Source: DATFLL01 sp035267785 (GTDB lineage: Bacteria > Pseudomonadota > Gammaproteobacteria > DATFLL01). Taken from it: 24,363 nt of DNA. A model generated the notes under the pieces. That model was not told the DNA's origin. It saw only the letters and a list, made by a program, of their open reading frames with translations, and made no database searches. The stretch is taken from the NCBI GenBank assembly GCA_035267785.1, contig DATFLL010000066.1, positions 1 to 24,363 of the forward strand. Reading direction: 5' to 3'. A program made the position numbers and the translations under genes. This document shows positions 1 to 7,016 of this stretch, one piece after another; within the stretch, counting starts at the first letter, position 1; each line of letters starts with the position of its first letter.

Positions 1-102
1 CGATCCCTCGACGTAGACCTTGCGCGAGTTGGGGAAGGGGCGCGTGGCCTCCTCCGAGAGTTTGGCCGTCTTCTTGACGAAGTCCTCGGGTATGGCGCTC
101 AT
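1..102 (-). CDS. thiC: ThiC, phosphomethylpyrimidine synthase (N-terminal 34 codons only)
   Basis: The gene runs off the left edge of the window and only its first 34 codons are present. The ATG at 102 on the minus strand opens a reading frame beginning MSAIPEDFVKKTAKLSEE and continuing with a PFPNSRKVYVEGS stretch. I recognise this as the conserved N-terminus of ThiC. ThiC is a radical-SAM [4Fe-4S] enzyme that converts aminoimidazole ribotide to HMP phosphate in thiamine synthesis, in the cytosol. An AGGACG Shine-Dalgarno-like sequence lies just upstream of the ATG. The TPP riboswitch 90 bp upstream in the same orientation supports the call strongly. The catalytic cysteine cluster lies outside the window, so integrity cannot be judged. 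Confidence 0.9.
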   Translation of the reverse strand, partial: MSAIPEDFVKKTAKLSEEATRPFPNSRKVYVEGS

Positions 103-191
103 GGTGATCGTCCTGCGTTGAAGCGTTGCAATGGCTCGGAATCGGACGCGGGGAGCGGGCAGGCGGGAGGCTGACTCGGACTGTGGCCGCT

Positions 192-273
192 TCCCTACGC
201 CGGTTCGACCCGGATCAGGTTCCAAGGGTATCTCTCAGCCCCGCCGCACGCGGCGTAAGGCACCCCTAGCGTG
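192..273 (-). ncRNA. TPP riboswitch (THI element) of thiC
   Basis: Read on the minus strand the segment contains the hallmark THI-box blocks in order: GGGGTGCC near 261-269, GGCTGAGAGATACCC near 226-240, CCTGATCCGGGT near 208-219 and AACCGGCGTAGGG near 193-205. These form the pyrimidine- and pyrophosphate-sensing helices of the TPP aptamer. It lies between a possible promoter and the thiC start. It would lower ThiC expression when thiamine pyrophosphate is high, presumably at translation, because the 90-nt platform between aptamer and ATG shows no obvious U-tract terminator. Confidence 0.95.
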
Positions 274-282
274 AAAAACCAA

Positions 283-309
283 ACTATATCATAAGGCATA
301 GCAGCGCAA
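283..309 (-). promoter_or_regulatory. Possible thiC promoter
   Basis: On the minus strand a TATAGT hexamer (283-288) follows TTGCGC (304-309) with a short 15-bp spacer, about 10 bp before the riboswitch aptamer begins. The position is right for a transcript that starts just ahead of the aptamer. The spacer is shorter than ideal, so this is a tentative call. Confidence 0.4.
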
Positions 310-420
310 GGGTATGGCCCGCAAGCCATTGATAAACCTACGCCGGGCGCGCGGTCTTGCCTCCCCGGGGCAAACCGCTTAACCTTGGGCCTCCCGAATA
401 TATTGGTGTGAGTAGCCCCG

Positions 421-1083
421 ATGAACGCGATGAATTTCGAGCAGGCCCGTTTCAACATGATCGAGCAGCAGATCCGCCCCTGGGAGGTGCTGGATCAGCG
501 CGTACTGGACCTGATTGCCCGCGTTCCGCGTGAGGACTTTGTCCCCGAGAGCTGCCGCAGCCTGGCGTTTACCGACATGAACACCCCGCTCGGCCGCGAC
601 CAGGTGATGATGGCGCCCAAGCTCGAGGCCCGCATGCTGCAGGCCCTGGATGTGCGTCCCTCCGACGCCGTGCTGGAAGTCGGCACGGGCAGCGGCTACG
701 TCACCGCCCTGCTGGCCAATCTGGCCCGCCACGTCTACAGCGTGGAGATCATTCCCGAGTTCAAGACCGAGGCGCACAAGAAGCTCTCCGATCACGGCCT
801 GAGCAACGTCACCCTGGAGGTGGGCGATGCGGCCTGCGGCTGGGACCGCCACGGACCCTACGACGTCATCGCCATCACCGGCTCCATGCCCATGCTGCCC
901 GATGCCTTCCAGCAGTCGCTGACCGTGGGCGGGCGCCTGTTCGCCATCGTCGGCGACTCGCCGGTGATGGAGGCCATCCTGGTCACCCGCGTCGGCGAGG
1001 ACGAGTGGTCGAAGGAATACCTGTTCGAGACGGATCTGCCGCCGCTGGTCAACGCACCGGAGCCCCAGCGCTTCGTACTGTAA
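421..1083 (+). CDS. pcm: Protein-L-isoaspartate O-methyltransferase
   Basis: This 220-residue protein matches the usual length of the Pcm family. It uses S-adenosylmethionine to methylate isoaspartyl residues in aged cytosolic proteins so that they can revert to aspartate. Near residues 87-97 it has the Rossmann SAM-binding motif LEVGTGSGYVTALL, preceded by the family signature QVMMAPKLEARMLQAL. The N-terminal block FEQARFNMIEQQIRPWEV is also typical. The ATG at 421 or the in-frame ATG at 430 could be the start; neither has a strong ribosome-binding site. A TATATT hexamer at 399-404 could be the -10 of a promoter giving a very short leader. It heads a plus-strand group with the rhodanese (35 bp gap) and tolC. 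The same pcm-like gene next to tolC is common in gammaproteobacteria. Confidence 0.9.
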   Translation: MNAMNFEQARFNMIEQQIRPWEVLDQRVLDLIARVPREDFVPESCRSLAFTDMNTPLGRDQVMMAPKLEARMLQALDVRPSDAVLEVGTGSGYVTALLANLARHVYSVEIIPEFKTEAHKKLSDHGLSNVTLEVGDAACGWDRHGPYDVIAITGSMPMLPDAFQQSLTVGGRLFAIVGDSPVMEAILVTRVGEDEWSKEYLFETDLPPLVNAPEPQRFVL

Positions 1084-1118
1084 CGCCGGCCCCCGGTCCC
1101 CGCGGCCGGCCCACTCCC

Positions 1119-1439
1119 ATGCGCCGCCTTCGAGCCCGAGAGCTGTACGAGTACCTGCAACAAACGGATACACAGCCGTTGTTGCTCGACGTGCGCGAGC
1201 CGTGGGAGTATGAGTACTGCCGCATAGAGGGCTCGGAGCTGGTTCCCATGGGCCAGATCCCCTCGGTGCACGAAGACCTGGAACGCGACCGCGAGATCGT
1301 GGTCATCTGCCATCACGGCATCCGCAGTTACCAGGTCGCCTACTTCCTGGAACACATGGGCTTCGAACAGGTGATCAACCTGGAAGGCGGCATCGACGCC
1401 TGGGCCCGCGAGGTCGATCCCGACATCCAACTGTACTGA
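1119..1439 (+). CDS. Single-domain rhodanese-like sulfurtransferase
   Basis: A 106-residue protein with one complete rhodanese fold. The first half has the family block LLLDVREPWEYEYCRIEG. The catalytic loop CHHGIRS carries the active cysteine at residue 64, within the length expected for GlpE-like enzymes. The C-terminal part ends with the typical NLEGGIDAWAREVDP. Such enzymes move sulfane sulfur from donors such as thiosulfate to acceptors through a cysteine persulfide, in the cytosol; the physiological acceptor here is unknown. I chose the ATG at 1119 because the frame upstream of it overlaps the end of pcm and reads as low-complexity sequence. It lies between pcm and tolC with small gaps (35 and 21 bp), so it is probably cotranscribed with both. 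Confidence 0.88.
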   Translation: MRRLRARELYEYLQQTDTQPLLLDVREPWEYEYCRIEGSELVPMGQIPSVHEDLERDREIVVICHHGIRSYQVAYFLEHMGFEQVINLEGGIDAWAREVDPDIQLY

Positions 1440-1460
1440 CACGGAGACAGGCAGGCCGAT

Positions 1461-2834
1461 ATGCAACACTCCACTCCCCCGCTCTCTTCGAGGCTCTCAT
1501 CGAAGCCCCGGACCGCCCGCTACCCGCTATTGGGTGCCATCCTGGCTCTGACCGCGGCGCTCGCGGCCGCCCCCCTGGCCCACGCCGACGACCTGTTCGA
1601 CGTCTACAAGCGCGCCCAGCAGTCGGACCCGCAGTTCCAGGCCGCGCAGGCCGCACGCGACGCCGCGCTGCAGTCCAAGCCCCAGGCGCGCTCGCTGGTG
1701 CTGCCCGACGTGGGGCTGAGCGGCTCGGTCTCGCGCAACCGCTCGGACATCACGGCCACCTCGGTGGGCCTGCCGCGCACCTCGACCTACACGGCCAAGA
1801 CCTACTCGCTGAACCTGAGCCAGGTCCTGTACAACCACGACTACTTCGCCCAGCTGCGCCAGGCGGACTACGAGGTGGCACAGGCCGAGAGCCAGTTCCA
1901 GAACGCGCGCCAGGACCTCATCATCCGCGTGGTGCAGGCCTACTTCGCCGTGCTCTCCGCCGAGGACAATCTGCACTTCGCCCAGGCCGAGAAGACGGCC
2001 ATTGGCCAGCAGCTCGACCAGGCCAAGCAGCGCTTCAAGGTCGGCCTGACCGCCATCACCGACGTGCGCGAGGCCCAGGCCCGCTACGACCAGTCGGTGG
2101 CCCAGGAGATCGCGGCCAAGAACCAGTTGGCCGTGAGCAAGGAGAGCCTGCGCGAGATCATCGGCGGCAGCGTGCCCGACCTGGCCGGGCTGAGCGATCA
2201 GATGCCGCTGGTCACGCCTGAGCCGAACGACATCAAGTCCTGGGTCGACGCCGCGCTGGACAACAACCCGCAGCTCATCGTCGCCGAGAAGGCCGCCGAC
2301 GTGGCCAAGGAGCAGATCGAGCGCGCCAGGGCCGGCCACTACCCGACGCTGAACATCGTCGCCTCGCACAGCTACACCGACACCGGCGGTCTGTTCACGC
2401 GCACGTCCAACGACGACTCGGTCGGCATCCAGCTGAACCTGCCGCTGTATCAGGGCGGCGGCGTTTCCTCGCGCGTGGAGCAGGCGACGTACCAGTACCA
2501 GCAGTCCAAGGACCAGCTCGAACAGACCCGCCGCGCGACCGAACGCCAGGCGCGAAGCGCCTACCTGAACGTCATCGCCGGCATCAGCCAGGTCGAGGCG
2601 CGCAAGCAGGCCCTGAAGTCGACCCAGACCGCCCTGGACGCCACGCAGGCCGGTTACGAGGTCGGCACGCGCACCCAGGTCGACGTGCTCAACGCACAGC
2701 AGGCGCTGTACGGCGCCGAACGCGACTACGCCCAGGCGCGTTACGACTACGTCACCAACACGTTGATCCTGCGCCAGGCCACCGGCAGCCTGAGCGCCGA
2801 CGAGCTGCAGCGGATCAGCCGTTGGTTAAAGTAG
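1461..2834 (+). CDS. tolC: TolC-family outer membrane channel protein
   Basis: A 457-residue precursor with an N-terminal signal peptide: a basic start, then a hydrophobic run around residues 22-40 and a probable cleavage after APLAHA. The mature part starts DDLFDVYKRAQQSDPQFQAA, the usual opening of TolC. Two tandem outer-membrane-efflux repeats follow (roughly residues 45-235 and 260-450), rich in Ala/Gln coiled-coil helices. Landmarks are SLNLSQVLYN, the GLTAITDVREAQARYD turn, LNLPLYQGGG, and the matching GTRTQVDVLNAQQALY in the second repeat. TolC trimers form the outer-membrane exit duct of type I secretion and RND/MFS efflux systems. It is last in the pcm-rhodanese-tolC group. Its TAG stop is followed at once by a heptad repeat array. 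At 457 residues it is somewhat shorter than the E. coli protein, normal for this subgroup. Confidence 0.93.
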   Translation: MQHSTPPLSSRLSSKPRTARYPLLGAILALTAALAAAPLAHADDLFDVYKRAQQSDPQFQAAQAARDAALQSKPQARSLVLPDVGLSGSVSRNRSDITATSVGLPRTSTYTAKTYSLNLSQVLYNHDYFAQLRQADYEVAQAESQFQNARQDLIIRVVQAYFAVLSAEDNLHFAQAEKTAIGQQLDQAKQRFKVGLTAITDVREAQARYDQSVAQEIAAKNQLAVSKESLREIIGGSVPDLAGLSDQMPLVTPEPNDIKSWVDAALDNNPQLIVAEKAADVAKEQIERARAGHYPTLNIVASHSYTDTGGLFTRTSNDDSVGIQLNLPLYQGGGVSSRVEQATYQYQQSKDQLEQTRRATERQARSAYLNVIAGISQVEARKQALKSTQTALDATQAGYEVGTRTQVDVLNAQQALYGAERDYAQARYDYVTNTLILRQATGSLSADELQRISRWLK

Positions 2835-3058
2835 GCAGTCATCAGTTGGCAGTCGGCAGTGAAAGACATCTTTCTTTTTGCCTTTTCTGCCAACTGCCAA
2901 CTTAGCGCCCTTCGGGCGCGCAGTTGCGAGTAACGAGTGGAGAGTTGCGAGGAAGCGATAAGGACTGAGGACTCAGGACTCAGGACTTGCGCGTGCGGCC
3001 CTCAGTCCTGAGTACTCGGCCCGTCTTTCTGCCAACTGCCGACTGCAAACTGCCAACT
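2835..3058 (+). repeat. Heptad repeat array A (tolC - isochorismatase gap)
   Basis: This intergenic region is almost entirely built of 7-bp units. Arms at 2844-2859 and 2887-2902 are reverse complements with one mismatch (TTGGCAG-type against CTGCCAA-type heptads), with a T-rich loop. A GCGCCC/GGGCGC hairpin follows at 2905-2919. Then come four units ending in GAG (2924-2951), then GGACTGA and two GGACTCA units (2962-2982) whose reverse complement recurs at 3004-3013. The array closes with CTGCCAA, CTGCCGA, CTGCAAA, CTGCCAA (3029-3056). The first hairpin, directly after the tolC stop, may act in transcript end formation or mRNA protection. No gene is visible in it. Confidence 0.9.
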
Positions 3059-3100
3059 AGCGCCCGGCCGATATCGTTCGACCACGCGGACACCACGACA

Positions 3101-3679
3101 ATGACCGTAGTCACCGAAATGTTATGCCAGGCAGCGCGTAGCCAGCTCGTCGTCATCGACGTGCAGGAGCGCCTGGCCTCGGCGATGGACAAGAAGGTGC
3201 GCGAGCATCTGCTGGACAACACCGCGCGCCTGATCCAGGCGGCGGGGCTGCTGGAGATCCCGGTGCGCCGCACCGAGCAGTATCCGAAGGGGCTGGGGCC
3301 GACCGAACCGGCGCTGGCCGAGCTGCTCACCGAGATCCCGACGGGGGCACCTGTGGAGAAGACGGCCTTTTCCTGCTGCGCGGTCGACGAGTTCAACGCG
3401 GCGGTCGACAGCTCGCCCGAGCGCCACCAGATTGTGCTCACCGGCATGGAGTCGCACGTGTGCGTGCTGCAGACGGCGCTGGAGCTGCAGGCCGCGGGCC
3501 GGCAGGTGTTCGTGGTGGCCGACGCGGTGTGCTCGCGCTCCAAGGCCAATCACAAAAACGCCCTGCGCCGCCTGGCGTCCGCCGGCGTAGTGGTCAGCAA
3601 CACCGAGTCGGTGATGTTCGAGTGGATGCGCGACGCCAAACACCCGCAGTTCAAGGCCATCTCCAAGCTGCTGAAGTAG
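3101..3679 (+). CDS. Isochorismatase-family (cysteine) hydrolase
   Basis: A 192-residue protein of the isochorismatase-like cysteine hydrolase family. The catalytic triad is visible: Asp20 in VVIDVQERL, Lys87 in VEKTAFSCC, and Cys121 in GMESHVCVLQTALEL. The nearby DAVCSRSKANHKNALRRL is also typical of the YcaC/nicotinamidase-like branch. Members hydrolyse amides or vinyl ethers; the substrate cannot be named here. The frame is open upstream through the repeat array, but the ATG at 3101 (or 3119) is preferred because the upstream translation is repeat-derived. It follows tolC on the same strand but is separated by 266 bp of repeats, so it is probably transcribed separately. A CGGCGCC...GGCGCCG inverted repeat at 3681-3709 follows the stop and may end the transcript. 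Confidence 0.85.
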   Translation: MTVVTEMLCQAARSQLVVIDVQERLASAMDKKVREHLLDNTARLIQAAGLLEIPVRRTEQYPKGLGPTEPALAELLTEIPTGAPVEKTAFSCCAVDEFNAAVDSSPERHQIVLTGMESHVCVLQTALELQAAGRQVFVVADAVCSRSKANHKNALRRLASAGVVVSNTESVMFEWMRDAKHPQFKAISKLLK

Positions 3680-3709
3680 GCGGCGCCTTGCCGGGACGGA
3701 CCGGCGCCG

Positions 3710-3738
3710 TTGCCGCCCGCCAAGGGGCCTGCTATAAC
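3710..3738 (+). promoter_or_regulatory. Probable sigma-70 promoter of the hemerythrin gene
   Basis: TTGCCG (3710-3715) and TATAAC (3733-3738) are separated by exactly 17 bp, and a TGC triplet before the -10 gives an extended -10 box. Transcription would start near 3745, about 29 nt before the ATG at 3774. This is the best-formed promoter I can see in the window. Confidence 0.6.
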
Positions 3739-3773
3739 ATGGCCCACACCGCATCGACCCCGCAGCCTCCGTT

Positions 3774-4304
3774 ATGATCGACCCGTTCAAAAAACCGGCG
3801 CCGAGCTTCGACGATCCGCTCGGCATGCTCATGGCCTGCCACGAGCGCATCCTCGGCCACTGCGAGACGCTGCTCAAGCTGCCGAGTCATCTGGCCGAGC
3901 ACGGCTGCGACGACGAGGCCAGCCAGGCCGCGCGGCGCATCCACACCTATTTCTCCACCGCCGGGCGAGACCACCACGAGGACGAGGAACAGGATATCTT
4001 CCCGCGCGTGGCGCACAGCTCGGCCGAGGTCGCCGAGGCGATCGACGGCCTGCGCGGCCAGCACGCCCGCATGGACGAGATGTGGACGAGGCTCGAGCCG
4101 CTGCTGGCCAGGCCCGACGGCATCGAGGACATCGACGGACTGCGCGCGCTCACCGAGGAGTTCGCCGCCCTGTACCGCGAGCACATCGCCACCGAGAACG
4201 CGCTCATCCGCGACCAGCTGCAGCACCTGCTCAGCGAGGCGCAGCTGCGTGAGATCGGTCGCTCGATGGCGCAGCGGCGCAACGTGGACCCGGACGCGCT
4301 GTGA
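3774..4304 (+). CDS. Hemerythrin HHE cation-binding domain protein
   Basis: A 176-residue, mostly helical protein with the histidine/acid pattern of a hemerythrin-like four-helix bundle. Candidate di-iron ligands are His23 (ACHERI), His57 (RIHTYF), His67/His68 and the acidic run in DHHEDEEQDIFP, His97 (GQHARMDEMW), and the REHIATENALI helix near residue 140. Bacterial members bind O2, NO or redox signals, or store iron; which applies here is not known. It is cytosolic, with no signal peptide. A good promoter lies directly upstream. The LpxL-like gene starts 37 bp downstream and may be cotranscribed. No functional link to LPS synthesis is evident. Confidence 0.85.
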   Translation: MIDPFKKPAPSFDDPLGMLMACHERILGHCETLLKLPSHLAEHGCDDEASQAARRIHTYFSTAGRDHHEDEEQDIFPRVAHSSAEVAEAIDGLRGQHARMDEMWTRLEPLLARPDGIEDIDGLRALTEEFAALYREHIATENALIRDQLQHLLSEAQLREIGRSMAQRRNVDPDAL

Positions 4305-4341
4305 GGGTGCGGCGTGACCGGCGCCGACCGAGGCGCACCCG

Positions 4342-5274
4342 GTGAGCGAGCACACACCCCCGCGTTTCCCCTGGCGGGGCTATTGGTCCCCGCGCCACTG
4401 GCCGACCTGGCTCGGCATCGGCCTGCTGTGGCTGATGGCGCGCCCGCCCTACCCCTGGGCCCTGGCCCTGGGCCGCGGCCTGGGCCGCCTGTCCTACTGG
4501 CTGGCGGGCCGGCGCCGGCGCATCGCCCAGGCCAATATCCGGCTGTGCTTCCCCCAGCTCTCCCCCGAGGAGCAGGAAAGACTGGTACGCCAGACCATGG
4601 CCTCCAGCGGCATGGCCGTGGTCGAGGCGATCCTGGCCTGGTCGGCGAGCAAACGCCGCCTGCGCCCGCTGCTGCACATCGAAGGGATGGAGCACCTGGA
4701 GCGTGCGCGGGAGGCGGGGCGTGGGGCCATCCTCATCGGCGGCCACTTCGCACCCATGCTCATCGCCGGGCGCCTGCTCGCGATGGAGCTGGACTTCAAC
4801 ATCCTGGTCAAGAAGATTCGCAACCCGCTGCTCGAGGCCGTCATCCGCTGGCACCGCGAGCGCGACTACGCCGGCATCATCGACGCCATGGACCTGCGCG
4901 CCATGGTCAGGCACCTCAAACGCGGCGAGGTCTGCTGGTACGCGCCCGACCAGGACCTGGGCGCCAGCCGCTCGGTGTTCGCAGCCTTCATGGGGGTGCC
5001 GACGGCCACACTGACCACCACCGCCCGGCTGGCGAGACTGTCCGGCGCGCCGCTCGTGCCCATCGACTACGAACGCCTGCCCGACGCCAAGGGTTACCTG
5101 CTGCGCATCCACCCGGCGCTGGAAAACTATCCCAGCGGCGATGACGTCGCCGACGCCCGGCGCGTGAACGAATTCATCGAGGAACAGGTCAGGCGCGTGC
5201 CGGCGGAATACGTCTGGGTGCATCGGCGGTTCAAGACGAGGCCGCCGGGAGAACCAGCCGTCTACGACGGCTGA
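4342..5274 (+). CDS. LpxL/HtrB-like lipid A acyltransferase with an altered HX4D/E motif
   Basis: A 310-residue member of the LpxL/LpxM lysophospholipid acyltransferase family, which adds secondary acyl chains to Kdo-lipid A at the inner membrane. The start is the GTG at 4342. A hydrophobic anchor spans about residues 20-50 and is followed by IAQANIRLCFPQLS, a family hallmark. The later signature WYAPDQDLGASRSVFAAFMG and the C-terminal EYVWVHRRFKTRPPGEP are standard. The odd point is the catalytic motif. Family members have His-x4-Glu/Asp, but this protein reads GGHFAPMLIAGRLL, with His135 and Leu140 where the acid should be. The enzyme may be inactive, mechanistically different, or have a different substrate. 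Its closeness to waaA and kdkA supports a lipid A role. Confidence 0.85.
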   Translation: MSEHTPPRFPWRGYWSPRHWPTWLGIGLLWLMARPPYPWALALGRGLGRLSYWLAGRRRRIAQANIRLCFPQLSPEEQERLVRQTMASSGMAVVEAILAWSASKRRLRPLLHIEGMEHLERAREAGRGAILIGGHFAPMLIAGRLLAMELDFNILVKKIRNPLLEAVIRWHRERDYAGIIDAMDLRAMVRHLKRGEVCWYAPDQDLGASRSVFAAFMGVPTATLTTTARLARLSGAPLVPIDYERLPDAKGYLLRIHPALENYPSGDDVADARRVNEFIEEQVRRVPAEYVWVHRRFKTRPPGEPAVYDG

Positions 5275-5285
5275 TTCTTCCGGGG

Positions 5286-5500
5286 AGTTGGCAGACGTCA
5301 GTTGGCAGTTGGCAGTTGGCAGTTGGCAGTTGGCAGTTGGCAGTTGGCAGTTGGCAGGAAGAAAAAACGTGAGGTGTGGGGAGTGAGGGGTGAGGGACCC
5401 ACCCTTCGGGCGGAGTTGGCAGTCCGCAGTTTGCAGCCGGCAGCAAAGACGACAAGCAAAGCCCTTCTTTCTGCCGACTGCTAACTGCCAACTGCCGACT
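5286..5500 (+). repeat. Heptad repeat array B (lpxL-like - waaA gap)
   Basis: The left half begins with TTGGCAG and ACGTCAG and then eight perfect consecutive TTGGCAG units (5302-5357), the purest run in the window. After an A-rich link come four heptads of the GTGAGGG type (5369-5396) and a CCCTTCGGGCGG hairpin (5402-5413). Four degenerate heptads ending in CAG follow (5416-5443). The right half has CTGCCGA, CTGCTAA, CTGCCAA and CTGCCGA (5471-5498), complementary to the left. It begins 11 bp after the upstream stop codon. No spacers of CRISPR type are present. Confidence 0.92.
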
Positions 5501-5502
5501 CA

Positions 5503-5539
5503 GGGCCCGGGCGGCGAATGGCTTTCGCCGCCCGGGCCC
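5503..5539 (+). terminator. Strong 16-bp GC hairpin just upstream of waaA
   Basis: Perfect 16-bp arms at 5503-5518 and 5524-5539 enclose a 5-nt loop (TGGCT). The stem is almost pure G+C. It ends 16 nt before the waaA ATG, and no T-run follows, so it is not a standard intrinsic terminator. It could stop or pause upstream transcription, or lie in the waaA leader and affect translation. Confidence 0.6.
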
Positions 5540-5555
5540 GATATGCTTGGTGGCC

Positions 5556-6815
5556 ATGTGGCAATACACCCTCCTGCTGCGGGCCCTGGCGCTGCCCCTG
5601 GTGCTGCTGACCGCTTGGCAGGCGGCGCGGCGCGGCGGGGGCTGGCGCTATTTCCGCGAGCGCCTGGGCTGGCCGCCGCCCACCGCCCCCGGCGGCCTCT
5701 GGCTGCACGCGGCCTCCGTCGGCGAGGTCAACGCGCTCATGCCGCTGATTCATGCGCTGCATCAGCGCCATCCCGAACTGCCGCTGACTCTGAGCACGGT
5801 GACCATCACCGGCGCGGCGGCGGCCCGCCGCGGCCTGCCCGAGGGTGCCCAGCACCGCTATCTGCCCATCGACTGGCCGGGGGCGACCCGGCGTTTTCTC
5901 AGGCGACTGCGCCCGGCCTGCGGCATCATCATGGAGACCGAGCTGTGGCCGCGCCTGTACGCCACCTGCCGACGGCGCGGCGTGAAGCTGGTCATCGTCA
6001 ACGCGCGGGTCTCCGCGCGTACCCTGAACGCCGGTCCCTGGCTGCGGGCGCGGTACGCCGAGGCTCTGGGCGGCGTCACCGCGGTGCTGGCACGCAGCGA
6101 AGCCGACCGGACCGGTTTTGTCACCCTGGGCGCCGATCCCGAGCACACCCGGGTGACGGGCAACATCAAGTTCGCCATCGGCGCACGCGAGGACGGCCCC
6201 GAGGCGATGGACCTGGGACGCCCGTACGTCCTCGCCGCCTCCACGCACGCCGACGAGGAACGGCGCCTGGCCGAGTTGTGGCTGGGCCTGAATCCGCGCC
6301 GTTCCGAACTGCTGGTCATCGCCCCGCGCCACCCCAATCGCCTGCCGGCGATCCTGGAGGACCTGGGAGACGTGGTGTCCGACGGCGCCCTGGCCGTACG
6401 CAGCCGCGGCGAAGCGGTCGGCCCCGACACCCGCGTCTACCTGGCCGATACCCTCGGCGAGCTCGAAGCGCTGATGGCCGGGGCGAGGCTGGTCTTCATG
6501 GGCGGCTCGCTGGTGCCCGTCGGCGGCCACAATATCCTGGAGCCGGCACGCCTGGGCCGCGCGCCCCTGTTCGGCCCGTACATGGACAACTTCACCGACG
6601 AGGCCCGCCTGCTGCTCGAGGCCGACGCGGCCATGCAATTCGACACTGAGGACGCCCTGGCCGAGAGCCTGCCCGGCCTGCTCGACGAGCCCGAACGCCT
6701 GGCGGCCATGGGCGAGCGGGCCCAGGAAGTCCTGCTGGAGCACAGCGATATCGTGGGCCGGTATATGGCCCGACTGACGGAGATATGCGGCGTGCTGCAG
6801 GACAGCGAGGGATAG
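5556..6815 (+). CDS. waaA: 3-deoxy-D-manno-octulosonic acid (Kdo) transferase
   Basis: A 419-residue GT30 enzyme that transfers Kdo from CMP-Kdo to lipid IVA at the cytoplasmic face of the inner membrane. A membrane anchor covers about residues 4-22. The family motif HAASVGEVNA carries the catalytic glutamate (residue 57). It is followed by TLSTVTITG, IIMETELWPRL, VNARVSART and, in the C-terminal GT-B domain, TGNIKF, FMGGSLVPVGGHNILEPA and FGPYMDNF. I use the ATG at 5556; TTG and GTG codons lie a few codons upstream in frame but would lengthen the protein for no reason. The adjacent Kdo kinase suggests a one-Kdo core. The gene is framed by two long perfect palindromes, and its stop codon sits in the loop of the downstream one. 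Confidence 0.95.
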   Translation: MWQYTLLLRALALPLVLLTAWQAARRGGGWRYFRERLGWPPPTAPGGLWLHAASVGEVNALMPLIHALHQRHPELPLTLSTVTITGAAAARRGLPEGAQHRYLPIDWPGATRRFLRRLRPACGIIMETELWPRLYATCRRRGVKLVIVNARVSARTLNAGPWLRARYAEALGGVTAVLARSEADRTGFVTLGADPEHTRVTGNIKFAIGAREDGPEAMDLGRPYVLAASTHADEERRLAELWLGLNPRRSELLVIAPRHPNRLPAILEDLGDVVSDGALAVRSRGEAVGPDTRVYLADTLGELEALMAGARLVFMGGSLVPVGGHNILEPARLGRAPLFGPYMDNFTDEARLLLEADAAMQFDTEDALAESLPGLLDEPERLAAMGERAQEVLLEHSDIVGRYMARLTEICGVLQDSEG

Positions 6816-6837
6816 GCCCTCGCTGTCCTGCAGCACG
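6791..6837 (+). other. Perfect 21-bp inverted repeat with the waaA stop codon in its loop
   Basis: Arms at 6791-6811 (the last coding bases of waaA) and 6817-6837 (just after the stop) are exact reverse complements over 21 bp. The 5-nt loop holds the TAG stop (6813-6815). There is no T-tract after it; the heptad array starts immediately. It would form a very stable mRNA hairpin over the end of the reading frame, perhaps a terminator-like or exonuclease-blocking structure. The exact mirror of coding sequence suggests an inverted duplication. Confidence 0.85.
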
Positions 6838-6839
6838 AG

Positions 6840-7015
6840 TTGGCAGTTGGCAGAATGAAAAAGACGTGAGGTGTGAGGAATTAGGGGTGAGGCGGTCGGC
6901 CGCATTCGCGGCTGGGGTCGGCAGACGTCAGTGGGCAGTCGGCAAAAAAAAGCATGAATGCTCTATTCTTTTGCAAACTGGGATCTGCCAACTGCAAACT
7001 GCCTACTGCCAACTT
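6840..7015 (+). repeat. Heptad repeat array C (between convergent waaA and kdkA)
   Basis: Two TTGGCAG units (6840-6853) are followed by an A-rich link and four heptads GTGAGGT, GTGAGGA, ATTAGGG, GTGAGGC (6866-6893). A short GCCGC/GCGGC hairpin follows near 6899-6912. Then come TCGGCAG, ACGTCAG, TGGGCAG, TCGGCAA (6918-6945), an A-run and T-rich link, and five right-hand heptads of CTGCCAA type in continuous phase (6978-7012). The array occupies the whole gap between two convergent genes and ends at the kdkA stop codon (7017-7019). Confidence 0.92.
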
Positions 7016-7016
7016 G

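Noticed and set aside
2987..3100. N-terminal extension of the isochorismatase-family protein
   Set aside because: The extra residues are encoded by repeat array A; the family domain begins after the ATG at 3101.
5302..5357. CRISPR array
   Set aside because: Units are 7 bp and directly adjacent, with no spacers and no cas genes in the window.
5288..5484. Coding heptapeptide repeats read from the TTGGCAG array
   Set aside because: A 7-bp repeat without stops always gives a 7-residue repeat in some frame; there is no start signal and the flanks are non-coding.
5390..6649. Plus-strand frame starting in array B and overlapping waaA
   Set aside because: Starts in repeat DNA, is Arg/Pro/Gly-rich, and waaA in another frame is certain.
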